64,000 nt of DNA, taken from contig OZ243107.1 of the NCBI GenBank assembly GCA_965212245.1, positions 3,720,001 to 3,784,000 on the forward strand, given 5' to 3'. This document shows positions 17,377 through 26,049 of this stretch, one piece after another (position 1 is the stretch's first letter; every line of letters begins with the position of its first letter). This DNA is from CAKZNE01 sp040222435 (GTDB lineage Bacteria; Bacteroidota; Bacteroidia; Flavobacteriales; Schleiferiaceae). The translations under genes and the position numbers were made by a program. The notes beneath the pieces are model-generated. The model made no database searches and was not told the origin of the DNA. It saw nothing but the letters and a program-made list of their open reading frames with translations.

Positions 17377-18099
17377 ATGAAAAGCATTTTATATAAAGCA
17401 CTTAGCAGAGGTCACGCTGACCATGGTTGGCTAAATTCTTATCATACTTTTTCTTTTGCCGCCTATCACAATCCTGAACGGATGCATTTTGGGGTTTTAA
17501 GGGTTTTTAATGATGATAAGGTTGATGCCGGTGCCGGATTTGGTTCTCATCCGCATAGCAATATGGAAATCGTATCTATTCCTTTATCAGGAGCTTTGGA
17601 ACACCGTGATAGTACAGGCAGACACAAAGTTATTCATTCAGGAGAGGTACAAATAATGTCTGCCGGAACCGGTATTGTGCATTCAGAATACAACGCCAGT
17701 AAAGACAAAGCCGTTAGTTTTCTTCAGATCTGGATCATTCCGGAAAAAGAGAATATAGATCCCCGTTACGATCAAAAAGAATTTCCAACGGCTGCTCATC
17801 CCAATACTTTTTTAAATGTAGTGGCTCCTGACAATCCCAAGGCGTTATGGATCAATCAACAGGCCTGGTTTTACCTTGCGGATATCCAAAAAGGTAAATC
17901 GGCAGAACTCTCTCTTAGAAATGCTGTTGAAAATGGGGTTTTTCTTTTTGTTATAGAAGGACTGGTAGAAGTTGAAGACCACTTTCTGGAAAAGAGAGAT
18001 AGTTTGGGGTTGAAAGAGCTTAATAAAGAAAGTCTAAATGTGGAAGCTGTGGAGAACAGCAGGATACTGGCTATTGAGCTAAGTATGCAAAAGTCCTGA
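17377..18099 (+). CDS. Pirin-family cupin protein
   Basis: Pirins are two-domain metal-binding cupins; some bacterial members (YhaK/YhhW) have quercetinase activity. The four metal ligands are present: His58 and His60 in GSHPHSNMEI, and His102 and Glu104 in GIVHSEYN. The N-terminal ALSRGHADHGWLNSYHTFSF and the central LQIWIIPEK are family signatures. The 240 residues are a complete pirin. The real substrate is unknown. The gene stands alone, diverges from the Usp operon and is closed by a strong palindrome. Confidence 0.93.
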   Translation: MKSILYKALSRGHADHGWLNSYHTFSFAAYHNPERMHFGVLRVFNDDKVDAGAGFGSHPHSNMEIVSIPLSGALEHRDSTGRHKVIHSGEVQIMSAGTGIVHSEYNASKDKAVSFLQIWIIPEKENIDPRYDQKEFPTAAHPNTFLNVVAPDNPKALWINQQAWFYLADIQKGKSAELSLRNAVENGVFLFVIEGLVEVEDHFLEKRDSLGLKELNKESLNVEAVENSRILAIELSMQKS

Positions 18100-18107
18100 A
18101 ACGAAAT

Positions 18108-18139
18108 AACCCTTTTTTACTAATTAGTAAAAAAGGGTT
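18108..18139. terminator. Bidirectional terminator, perfect 32-base palindrome
   Basis: The sequence from aacccttttttac to gtaaaaaagggtt is exactly self-complementary with no loop mismatch. It starts 9 bases after the pirin stop and 13 bases from the stop of the converging arylsulfotransferase gene. Confidence 0.75.
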
Positions 18140-18151
18140 GATTTTATATTA

Positions 18152-19732
18152 TTAAGGGTAAAGTGATAGTCTTTCCGAACGATACACAATATCGAACTCA
18201 CCCCACAGGAAAGCTCCTGAACCCAATGCATTCTTAAAATTAACTTTGGCTTCAAAAACCTCATTATTGGCTGGGTAAGCCACTTCTACCACTTTAGCAT
18301 AAGGCTGTGCCTGAAACATTATGCCCGGCAAGAAGAGAATATTTCCGGTATTTGGAAGGATATCAACATCACTGATAATGGGAGAGAAAGTTTCAGTTCC
18401 TCTTTGCTCTCCATAGCTCCATACTTGCTTAACGGTTTTATTTCCTTCATTCACTTTATATTCCACTGCCCTGGAGTAATCACTGGCTGCTGTACCGAAG
18501 TTGCGGTTAAAACCATTGTCAAAGAACATTATGTTTCCATTCTCTAAAAGTAAAGGAGCATGTTGGCCCCATGTCCAGTCAAAATCAGACGCGGGAGAAT
18601 TTCCCTCCTGAACACCATTACCATACGCATTACCCGAGGCGTCTAAAGCACTTAACAGATACGGGGCGGTGGGAGCACCTTCACCATTTTCGCCTGCCTT
18701 GCCCCAGCCTTTATGCGGGGCCAGTATCCATACCAATTGATTTTGGCGATTGATCTTTACCACACCCTGGTTCCGGCCCGATACAATGATGCAATCACAG
18801 GTTTCATCGTAATCCATACCATTCATATGAAACCAGTCTCCATCTCCGTCAGTAAGGTCATGACGGTCTACATCCAGTATCTGCCGTAAGTCCCATTCAT
18901 CCACAATATTTCCTGAAGCCCTGTCCACCTCCACAATATGGTCTTCCACAGAATTAACCACGGCCGTACCATTATGAATAGTTGTAAAATGTTTACTCAC
19001 CGCTACCAGGAAATTACCACCGGGCATTTCCATTATTTCATGATGAACTTCATAGCCCGGTAGTTCCCAACGGTTCAATTCTTTACCTAACATATCATAT
19101 TCATAAATGGTATGTTCAGATCCAAAATAAAGGTTGCCATTAGCTAACCTTTGAATAGGCCAGGAAAGTTTTGGAAAAGCGGTGAGGTCTAAATGCCAGC
19201 GAATGTCTCCATTGCCATCAAATATTATAGGGTGGCTCCTAAAACTACCATTTTCACCTAAACTTAAACCGCATAAACTCATACCGGGTTCCATTCCCGC
19301 AGTTTTTTTCTCAATTTCTATATCTGGCAAAGCATAATATAAAGAGTCAGTTTGGATCATTACCGTATCTATGGCAAAAGCTTCTGTTGTTAATACTTTT
19401 ACTACCACTCTATTATTGGTGTTGGCATAAAGTCCTAAAACAGGTACCTCATGAGACGTGGCCATTGCAGCGAATTTTTCAGATACCGGAATATCGCCCA
19501 ATACAGCAATTTCTACTGATGTGGAATAGGGAGAGGTAAAGGAAAGGCCAGCAGCTAAAGGTGTATTTCCATTAGGGTTTAATTCCACATTAATTCCATC
19601 CGGCACCATTTCACTCATACTTATTTCACCTTTGGGAGCTGCAATTATTTTATCGTTATCTTTTTTACAAGATGCAGCAAGGATCAAACATCCGAGCCCA
19701 AACGCAAAGGGTTTAATAAAATAGTTCTTCAT
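18152..19732 (-). CDS. Lipoprotein of the arylsulfotransferase (ASST) family
   Basis: ASST enzymes move a sulfuryl group between phenolic compounds through a histidine intermediate on a beta-propeller. The 526 residues start with a lipoprotein signal, LILAASC with the lipidated Cys near 22, then a small beta domain, then the propeller. Family landmarks are YEVHHEIMEMPGGNFL, WFHMNGMDYDE, ISGRNQG-like IVSGRNQGVVKINR and WILAPHKGW, which include the His and Arg positions expected around the active site. It is probably attached to the outer membrane or periplasmic face. Donor and acceptor are unknown. It stands alone; the 188 bases upstream hold no other gene. Confidence 0.87.
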   Translation of the reverse strand: MKNYFIKPFAFGLGCLILAASCKKDNDKIIAAPKGEISMSEMVPDGINVELNPNGNTPLAAGLSFTSPYSTSVEIAVLGDIPVSEKFAAMATSHEVPVLGLYANTNNRVVVKVLTTEAFAIDTVMIQTDSLYYALPDIEIEKKTAGMEPGMSLCGLSLGENGSFRSHPIIFDGNGDIRWHLDLTAFPKLSWPIQRLANGNLYFGSEHTIYEYDMLGKELNRWELPGYEVHHEIMEMPGGNFLVAVSKHFTTIHNGTAVVNSVEDHIVEVDRASGNIVDEWDLRQILDVDRHDLTDGDGDWFHMNGMDYDETCDCIIVSGRNQGVVKINRQNQLVWILAPHKGWGKAGENGEGAPTAPYLLSALDASGNAYGNGVQEGNSPASDFDWTWGQHAPLLLENGNIMFFDNGFNRNFGTAASDYSRAVEYKVNEGNKTVKQVWSYGEQRGTETFSPIISDVDILPNTGNILFLPGIMFQAQPYAKVVEVAYPANNEVFEAKVNFKNALGSGAFLWGEFDIVYRSERLSLYP

Positions 19733-19870
19733 TTCTATTTGAGGATTAAATATTTTTGAGTGGCGTAAAAATAAGACTTCCGTTCTTATTCACCCTTTTC
19801 AATCATTTTATGCTCTAAAAGCACTCTGGTTGAGAAGTATCAATACTTATTTTTCAGCTACTCACAAAAT

Positions 19871-19900
19871 AAAAGAGACCGTCAAATGACGGCCTCTTTT
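19871..19900 (-). terminator. Terminator after the Asp-box protein gene
   Basis: The hairpin arms aaaagag-a-ccgtca and tgacgg-c-ctctttt have one mismatch and a two-base loop. On the minus strand it is followed by a T-rich stretch, and it lies 20 bases past the stop at 19921. Confidence 0.75.
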
Positions 19901-19920
19901 ATTTCTATAAGATGCACCGT

Positions 19921-22900
19921 TTACCTGGCCACTACCAGTTTTCCGGTACGTACTTTTTCACCTTCCTGAAGCGTAAGAATATATGTTCCTATTGCCAAAC
20001 GCGATACATCAAAACTAATGTTTGGAGTTTCACGATCCAGTTTTTTATAACTCTGGGTTTTCACCAGTTTGCCGTTAATATCTCTTATTGTAAGGGAGAT
20101 ATCTGAACGATTCTCAAGATTTAAACTTACACTTACCCTGCTTGAAGCCGGGTTAGGGAAAATCTCCATCACGCTCTTGGCTTCTTCTTCCACATTTTGT
20201 AACTCTTCTACACCAATTTCTTCAGAAGTAGTAGTGGTTTTAAAAATACCACGCCCATGTGTTCCTGCATAAATATCTCCTTCACGCCTGGTTCCGTATT
20301 TTACATCAATACGAATAGCCCGATCCTGAATAAGATCAAAGACCGGCACATTATCCATACCGGTCGTTTCAATAGTCCAGTCCGGATTGCCAGCCGTTGC
20401 GTCATCGGTTACATATACACCTGCTTCCGTTCCTACGATCAACTGATTAGGATTAGTTGTATTGGTGAAGTTAAAGGTAATAGAATAAGCAGGCATTTTT
20501 GGCAGATCTCCCTGCACAGTAGTAAAGTTTGCCCCAGTTAACGCATCAGAAGACATAAATACGTAATCCTGGTTTCCATAACTACCCACCGTAACTGCTA
20601 CTTTATTAGGATCATCGGGATGCACGGCAATAGCCGTAATAGCTCTTCCGGCAAAATTATTTACCAGATCTGTTTGAATCACACTGGTAGCAGGTCTGCT
20701 CAACACGCCACCCAGGTATAGATCATTTACAGAGATGCTGGCTGAATCTCTTGCCGCTTCCAGATTAGTAATACGATACAGACGACCGTTATCAGAGCCT
20801 GCCCACAGTGTATTTCCATCTGCACTAACTGTCATGGTTTGAATATTAAGACCAGAAGGTGGAGGGCTTAATTTAGCTACGTGATACCAGGATGGTGGAC
20901 CATCTACATCACTTAAAGATTTACGGGTCATCCAGATACCTCCAAATTCATTTTTATCAAGACCAGAAGGGTCTCCGGGATATGCCGTTACAGCAATAAA
21001 TAGCATGGACTGAGCCGGATCCTGAATTTTAATACTCTCGCCCGGGCCCAGGTCACTGTCCAGTACATGGTTAATAGGTAATTCATTGGTAGTACTTTTT
21101 ACTGTGATCAAACTATCCTGGTAATACCGAACAGCCGCTTTTGCCGTAATTTCTAAACTTACCGGCTGATTGAAATTAACAGAAAATCTTCCAGTAGCAT
21201 CATCATATGTGCCGGTGCCATCTCCGGAAAGGTTTCCGTTAGCATCGGATACCACCCTGCGTGAACCTACCCGGATTATTAAACCCTCCGGAATAAGGTC
21301 TGCATTTTTTTGCGAAGGTACCATTGTACCTGAGTATGAAGCTCCACCGTTACCAAAACCAATACTGAGGAATACACTATCAGCAGTAAAAGTTATAGAG
21401 TCTTCACTTAAAGGATCAAAACGGTTTTCCCAAAGGGTAAAAGGTGTTACAAAAGGAGCAAAAGCAGCACTGCCTACTCTGCTGTCGGCAATCACTTTAT
21501 TAGTTAATACATAGTCAAAGGTTTCACCCCCGTCTGTTGAACGGCCCATCAAACCATACTGCATTTCTTTAAAGAGAATATCGGGATCCAGGCGGGATAT
21601 TTCAGCGTAACCACCATCACCGTCTCTTTCCACACCATTCAACAGAATACCGGAGGTTCGAATACCAGATTTTGGAAACTGGAATGCAGGATTTATAAAA
21701 ATAGTTCCGTTATCCTGAGTACCACCGAGCATTTCTCCGTCTATACCTACAGCAATATTGTAGAATTGGGTGGTTACGTAATTACGAACTTCCCAGCTCC
21801 AGGTAAATCCGTTATCCGAAGATTTGAAAATACCACCATCGTTTCCGATAAATATTTTAGTAGGATCAGCTGGGTCAAAAACAATTTCATGATTATCAGC
21901 ATGTACATAAAATACATTACCTGGATTATCTGATAAAGAGGCAATTTGCAACCAACCATTGGTAGAACTCCACTCCCAAAGGGTAACTCCTCCAACAAAG
22001 ATTCGCTCCTTATCCAATGGCGAAACTCCCAAAAGGTTATTGTAACCACCCTGAGGGTTTCCCTGGGCTGCGTGTGGGTTAAGCAGGCTAGACTGCTGAC
22101 CTATAACCGTCCAGGTATCACCACCATCTTTAGACTGATACGCTTTATCAAACTCACCACCGATGGTACCACCACCAGGGGTACAAGCTATTACATATAC
22201 ATAATCATCATCCTGAGGTGAAGCGGCAATTCTGGCACGCCCGGAAATGGAAGGCAAGCCGGGAGCCAGGCTGAAAGATTGAGGATTCCCATTATCCGAG
22301 CGATATACACCAGCTCCTTGCTTTACCCAAACTTTTCCAGTAGAGGTAACAAAGAGGTCTCTGGCGCTGGATGGAAATGCATTGAAGGCATCCTGCCAGG
22401 TGTTTCCGGCATCATCAGATACTTTAAGACCTACACTGGTTGCAGCATACACGCGTTGATTATTGGCAGGATCCACTGCCACTTTACCTACTGCCACCCA
22501 TCCGGCTGTAGCAGATAACTGAGTGAATGATGATCCTCCGTCCGTTGATTTAAAAACACCTTCACCACGGAAACCCGATCCTCCTTCTCCTCCGGTTCCT
22601 GAATACATACCCTCTCCCGTACCATAATAGATATCTCCGTTAGAGGCCATGGCCAAGCTGGTGATGATAGGATTTCCTGCTCCATCTACCTTACTCCAGG
22701 TAGATCCGCCATTAGTAGTTTTAAAAAGACCACCGCTTACCGCTCCGGCAAACATGATCTGCGAATTTGAGGGATCTATTAAGATAGCGCGGGTTCTGCC
22801 ACCAATTGTACTGGGGCCCATTTCTTCCCACTGAAGGTTTAAAGCCGATGTTTTTTTCTTTGACTTTAACAAGGCTACTTGCTCATAAGCCTTATCTACA

Positions 22901-23097
22901 TCTTCCTGAGATACCTTACCGGTGATCTGGTTGGCTCTGATTTTGTGCAACCATTCTGCTGCTCCATGAGCTCCATCCTGATTAAAGGCTGTTTCTCTTG
23001 GCTCGTAATATTTAACAGAGTTTACATTACCTGAAAATACTACCGCGAGCACTAACACAAAAACAGATGCACTACCTATGAGTATTCCTTTTTTCAT
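19921..23097 (-). CDS. Secreted sortilin/Asp-box repeat protein with T9SS sorting domain
   Basis: About 1058 residues from the preferred ATG at 23097 (MKKGILIGSA); an upstream ATG at 23106 adds three residues. A signal peptide is followed by many Asp-box repeats of the S-x-D-x-G-x-x-W type, for example KTTNGGSTWSKV, VSDDAGNTWQD, QSKDGGDTWTV and KSSDNGFTWSW. These build a beta-propeller as in sialidases and VPS10/sortilin-like exo-acting proteins. The last 90 residues are a type IX sorting domain (EIFPNPASSRVSVSL, then GTYILTLQEG, ending GKLVVAR). The catalytic residues of a true sialidase are not apparent, so an adhesive or carbohydrate-binding role is as likely as hydrolysis. Confidence 0.88.
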   Translation of the reverse strand: MKKGILIGSASVFVLVLAVVFSGNVNSVKYYEPRETAFNQDGAHGAAEWLHKIRANQITGKVSQEDVDKAYEQVALLKSKKKTSALNLQWEEMGPSTIGGRTRAILIDPSNSQIMFAGAVSGGLFKTTNGGSTWSKVDGAGNPIITSLAMASNGDIYYGTGEGMYSGTGGEGGSGFRGEGVFKSTDGGSSFTQLSATAGWVAVGKVAVDPANNQRVYAATSVGLKVSDDAGNTWQDAFNAFPSSARDLFVTSTGKVWVKQGAGVYRSDNGNPQSFSLAPGLPSISGRARIAASPQDDDYVYVIACTPGGGTIGGEFDKAYQSKDGGDTWTVIGQQSSLLNPHAAQGNPQGGYNNLLGVSPLDKERIFVGGVTLWEWSSTNGWLQIASLSDNPGNVFYVHADNHEIVFDPADPTKIFIGNDGGIFKSSDNGFTWSWEVRNYVTTQFYNIAVGIDGEMLGGTQDNGTIFINPAFQFPKSGIRTSGILLNGVERDGDGGYAEISRLDPDILFKEMQYGLMGRSTDGGETFDYVLTNKVIADSRVGSAAFAPFVTPFTLWENRFDPLSEDSITFTADSVFLSIGFGNGGASYSGTMVPSQKNADLIPEGLIIRVGSRRVVSDANGNLSGDGTGTYDDATGRFSVNFNQPVSLEITAKAAVRYYQDSLITVKSTTNELPINHVLDSDLGPGESIKIQDPAQSMLFIAVTAYPGDPSGLDKNEFGGIWMTRKSLSDVDGPPSWYHVAKLSPPPSGLNIQTMTVSADGNTLWAGSDNGRLYRITNLEAARDSASISVNDLYLGGVLSRPATSVIQTDLVNNFAGRAITAIAVHPDDPNKVAVTVGSYGNQDYVFMSSDALTGANFTTVQGDLPKMPAYSITFNFTNTTNPNQLIVGTEAGVYVTDDATAGNPDWTIETTGMDNVPVFDLIQDRAIRIDVKYGTRREGDIYAGTHGRGIFKTTTTSEEIGVEELQNVEEEAKSVMEIFPNPASSRVSVSLNLENRSDISLTIRDINGKLVKTQSYKKLDRETPNISFDVSRLAIGTYILTLQEGEKVRTGKLVVAR

Positions 23098-23126
23098 ATT
23101 TATCATTTTACTTTTTCGAAGGGCTA

Positions 23127-23134
23127 CAAATATA
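23127..23134 (-). promoter_or_regulatory. Candidate -7 element for the Asp-box protein gene
   Basis: The minus strand reads TATATTTG, a full TAnnTTTG match, in the 60-base gap between lipA and this gene. It would give a leader of about 20 bases. No TTG sits at the right distance. Confidence 0.35.
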
Positions 23135-23157
23135 ATTTACAAAAAATTGATTTTCTT

Positions 23158-24036
23158 TTAAAATAAATGTTGTTCAGCATGATAAGAAGATCGAACCAAC
23201 GGCCCACTTTCTACATATCTGAATCCCATATCATTACCTATTTCTTTATATTTTTCAAATTGTTCGGGTGGTACAAATTCTGCCACTGGTAAATGTTTAG
23301 TGGTGGGTTGCAAATACTGTCCTAATGTGATAATATCCACATTAGCCTCTCTGAGATCAGACATCGTTTCAATCACCTCTTCCTCATGTTCTCCCAAGCC
23401 AAGCATTATCCCACTCTTAGTACGCGGCAAACCCTGTTGTTTTAAATACGTAAGAACCTCCAGACTACGATCATATTGTGCCTGTATACGAACCTTACGG
23501 GTTAACCGTCTTACAGTTTCCATATTATGGCTTACAATTTCCGGAGCTACGGCCACTATACGGTCCACATTTATTTTTTCTCCTTTAAAGTCAGGAATAA
23601 GGGTTTCCATAGTAGTACCAGGGCTCATTCTGCGCACAGCTTTTACCGTTTCGGACCAAAGAATGGATCCTCCATCTCTAAGGTCATCCCGGTCTACCGA
23701 AGTAAGCACACAATGCTTAACACTCATTAATTTCACAGAACGCGCTACCCTTTCAGGTTCATCCCAATCTACATCTTCCGGCCGACCAGTATTAACTGCA
23801 CAAAATCCACAACTACGGGTACAAGTATTTCCTAAAATCATAAAGGTTGCTGTGCCAGCTCCCCAGCACTCTCCCATATTAGGGCAACTTCCACTTTCAC
23901 AAATGGTATGAAGCTTATACCCTTCAACCAGTTTTCGAACGTTTTTATAATTCTGACCCGTAGGCAGTTTAACACGAAGCCAGCGTGGCTTCTTTTGTCG
24001 TTCCTGCTTTGGAGCAGGCTCGGCTATTATACTCAT
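23158..24036 (-). CDS. lipA: Lipoyl synthase LipA
   Basis: LipA inserts two sulfur atoms into octanoyl groups on carrier proteins using radical SAM chemistry. Both iron-sulfur clusters can be placed: the auxiliary cluster cysteines in CESGSCPNMGEC and the radical-SAM cysteines in CTRSCGFC. The third auxiliary ligand serine is in the C-terminal GPLVRSSYHAE. The 292-residue length is typical. The start overlaps the stop of the upstream unknown gene by one base (TAATG), so translation is coupled. It makes the cofactor needed by the glycine cleavage H protein and by 2-oxoacid dehydrogenases. Confidence 0.97.
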   Translation of the reverse strand: MSIIAEPAPKQERQKKPRWLRVKLPTGQNYKNVRKLVEGYKLHTICESGSCPNMGECWGAGTATFMILGNTCTRSCGFCAVNTGRPEDVDWDEPERVARSVKLMSVKHCVLTSVDRDDLRDGGSILWSETVKAVRRMSPGTTMETLIPDFKGEKINVDRIVAVAPEIVSHNMETVRRLTRKVRIQAQYDRSLEVLTYLKQQGLPRTKSGIMLGLGEHEEEVIETMSDLREANVDIITLGQYLQPTTKHLPVAEFVPPEQFEKYKEIGNDMGFRYVESGPLVRSSYHAEQHLF

Positions 24037-24797
24037 TAATTCTTTTTGTAACCAAAATTTACGGCCAGATACATTTGGAAGAATCCAACCTGATTTATAT
24101 CTACGCCATCTTCTTCATAAAAAATCGGTACTTCTGTAAAAAACAGATCATAAATAGTACCTACTTCCAGCGAAGTTACTTTACGATCCAGAAGATCAAA
24201 ATCAAATGTAACCCCCAGCTTCCCGTAAATACCTGGCTTCAAGCTCATTTCCCCAAAACCTTTAAAGAAATTTGCTTCTCCATAAATGTTAGACACATTA
24301 TGTTCCTCAGGGTTGTATCTAACCGTTGTTAAAATACTGATAGGTGAACCCGGTGATGTCTCTTCAAATACCTGGAGGTATATCGGCTTCAGAAGTCCTG
24401 CCGAAAAGCCACCGGAATATGTAAGGGCTATAGAAACAGTGCCCTGGTCGGTTTTATCATAAATTATCCTTTCATGAATATACCCTGCACGAATACTGTA
24501 AAGAGAGTTTTCACGGCCGTAAACATATCCTCTTGAATTGCTGAAAAACTGGTTGGGAGTGCGCACCTCTTTAGGGTGCCGCAGTTTGGTCATATCTATT
24601 TCAAGCCCGTGCTTATTGAAGCCATCCATATACTTAAGATATCTACCGTTTAAAGCATAGCCACGACTATGACCGATAACTCCCAAAGTATATTCCCGAT
24701 CATACACCTGTCTTTTAAAATCAGCCATAGTTTCCAATTGAGCGTACATTTGGAAACTAAAGCCAGTTAAAAGGAGTATAATCAGTTTTCTAGTCAT
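24036..24797 (-). CDS. Exported protein of unknown function, probable outer-membrane beta-barrel
   Basis: I do not recognise this 253-residue protein. It has a cleavable signal (MTRKLIILLLTGFSFQMYAQ) and then alternating polar/hydrophobic strands. Repeated aromatic-rich segments such as YSIRAGYIHERIIYD and VSIALTYSGGFSAGLLKPIYL, and an ending FFQMYLAVNFGYKKN, look like an outer-membrane barrel with a C-terminal aromatic strand. It is coupled to ytxJ upstream (8-base overlap) and lipA downstream (1-base overlap). I infer membership in the Bacteroidota-restricted barrel proteins found next to lipA, but this was not searched. Confidence 0.75.
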   Translation of the reverse strand: MTRKLIILLLTGFSFQMYAQLETMADFKRQVYDREYTLGVIGHSRGYALNGRYLKYMDGFNKHGLEIDMTKLRHPKEVRTPNQFFSNSRGYVYGRENSLYSIRAGYIHERIIYDKTDQGTVSIALTYSGGFSAGLLKPIYLQVFEETSPGSPISILTTVRYNPEEHNVSNIYGEANFFKGFGEMSLKPGIYGKLGVTFDFDLLDRKVTSLEVGTIYDLFFTEVPIFYEEDGVDINQVGFFQMYLAVNFGYKKN

Positions 24798-25134
24798 TCA
24801 AAATACCTTCTATGCCAGCCGGTGATATAGCGGTATGGGACGCATTGTAAATACAATCACCAGCTTTAAGCAATAAAATCTGAGGCGATTGATGCTTTAC
24901 ACCATAACGCTCAGCTATCTTATTTGAAATATCGCGATGTTTAAGGAGATCCAGATAATAAACAGGCAGATCTTCCTTGCTTTTAGACCAACCTCTTTTA
25001 AAACGGCTCCATGCCAAATGACTTATGGCACACCTCGTACTATGTTTAAAAATTAAAACGCCATCGGGAGCGTGAATAGACTCTTTATCCACTTCCTCCA
25101 GTTGATGTATTTCAGTTAGTTCTCTGCACTGCAT
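24790..25134 (-). CDS. ytxJ: YtxJ-type bacillithiol-system thioredoxin-like protein
   Basis: The 114 residues match the YtxJ/DUF2847 family, monothiol thioredoxin-fold proteins linked to bacillithiol redox chemistry. The single active-site cysteine sits in FKHSTRCAISHLAW, followed by PVYYLDLLKHRDISNKIAERY and the cis-Pro region VKHQSPQILLLKAG. There is no signal peptide, so it is cytosolic. Its ATG overlaps the stop of the small lipoprotein gene upstream (TAATG). Its presence suggests the cell makes bacillithiol; the bsh genes are not in the window. Confidence 0.85.
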   Translation of the reverse strand: MQCRELTEIHQLEEVDKESIHAPDGVLIFKHSTRCAISHLAWSRFKRGWSKSKEDLPVYYLDLLKHRDISNKIAERYGVKHQSPQILLLKAGDCIYNASHTAISPAGIEGILND

Positions 25135-25259
25135 TAACTATTCACCACCTCATTACTGGCTGGAGCCTGAGAGTAAGCAGGGCATTTTTCCCCTGAACCA
25201 CATGACTGAGCTATAATTCCCATAGCCACCAAAGCCAAAATTCCTATGATTTTTTTCAT
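25134..25259 (-). CDS. Small lipoprotein, 41 residues
   Basis: A short open frame with a clear lipoprotein signal: MKKIIGILALVAMGIIAQSC with the lipidated Cys at residue 20. The mature tail is GSGEKCPAYSQAPASN followed by a few residues. Tails with the pattern C-P-A-Y are common on tiny Bacteroidota lipoproteins, whose function is unknown. The stop codon overlaps the ytxJ start by one base, which strongly supports that it is translated and leads the operon. It would be anchored to the inner or outer membrane. Confidence 0.75.
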   Translation of the reverse strand: MKKIIGILALVAMGIIAQSCGSGEKCPAYSQAPASNEVVNS

Positions 25260-25300
25260 CCGTTTTATATTCTTCAGTTTTTTGAAACAACGCAAGTGAG

Positions 25301-25308
25301 CAAAGTTA
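25301..25308 (-). promoter_or_regulatory. Candidate -7 element for the small lipoprotein - ytxJ - lipA operon
   Basis: The minus strand reads TAACTTTG, a TAnnTTTG match, about 40 bases before the ATG. A near-match on the plus strand (TTAATTTG at 25310-25317) faces ung, so this 110-base gap is probably a divergent promoter region. Confidence 0.35.
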
Positions 25309-25371
25309 GTTAATTTGCCAAACTACATCAGGCGCCATTATCAAACTATAAAATAAACCAATTATTTTAAT

Positions 25372-26049
25372 ATGAGTTCATTATCCCCCAAAATTCATTC
25401 CAGTTGGTTAAACGCCCTCCAACCTGAGTTTCAGAAAGATTACTTCAAAGCGCTGAAAAGCTTTCTGGTGGATGAGAAATCAAAATACCGGATCTACCCT
25501 CCGGGGCCGCTTATTTTTTCGGCCTATGATCACACACCATTTAACGAAGTTAAGGTAGTCATTATTGGCCAGGATCCATACCATGGGCCCGGTCAGGCAA
25601 ACGGTCTTTCTTTTTCTGTTAGTGATGGTATACCCTTACCCCCTTCACTTAAAAATATTTACAAAGAATTGGAGGATGACCTTGGTTTACCGATTCCTCA
25701 AAGTGGTAATCTCGAAAAATGGGCTGACAGGGGGGTATTAATGTTAAACGCGGTATTGAGTGTCAGAGAGCGTCAACCTGCTTCACACCGCAACCAGGGG
25801 TGGGAAGTATTTACCGATGCCACCATTAAAGCTCTTTCGGAAAACAAGGAACATCTTGTTTTCATTCTGTGGGGGAAATTTGCCCAATCTAAAAAGGAGT
25901 TGATCGATACCAGCAAACATCATTTTGTAGAGTCTCCCCACCCCTCTCCTTATTCCGCTCGCAACGGTTTTTTTGGTAGTAAACCCTTTTCAAAGACGAA
26001 TAACTACCTGAAATCCGTTGGTAAAGATCCTATTGACTGGCAACTTTGA
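25372..26049 (+). CDS. ung: Uracil-DNA glycosylase (family 1)
   Basis: Ung removes uracil from DNA to start base-excision repair. The water-activating Asp68 is in GQDPYHGPGQANGLSFSV, LMLNAVLSVR forms the second conserved strand, and the catalytic His190 is in the HPSPYSARNGFFG leucine-loop region. At 225 residues it is a full family-1 enzyme. It overlaps the next gene, an outer-membrane protein, by four bases, so the two are made together although their functions look unrelated. Confidence 0.97.
   Translation: MSSLSPKIHSSWLNALQPEFQKDYFKALKSFLVDEKSKYRIYPPGPLIFSAYDHTPFNEVKVVIIGQDPYHGPGQANGLSFSVSDGIPLPPSLKNIYKELEDDLGLPIPQSGNLEKWADRGVLMLNAVLSVRERQPASHRNQGWEVFTDATIKALSENKEHLVFILWGKFAQSKKELIDTSKHHFVESPHPSPYSARNGFFGSKPFSKTNNYLKSVGKDPIDWQL

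Noticed and set aside
23300..23911. 203-codon open frame on the plus strand
   Set aside because: It is the shadow of lipA, whose iron-sulfur motifs are all on the minus strand.
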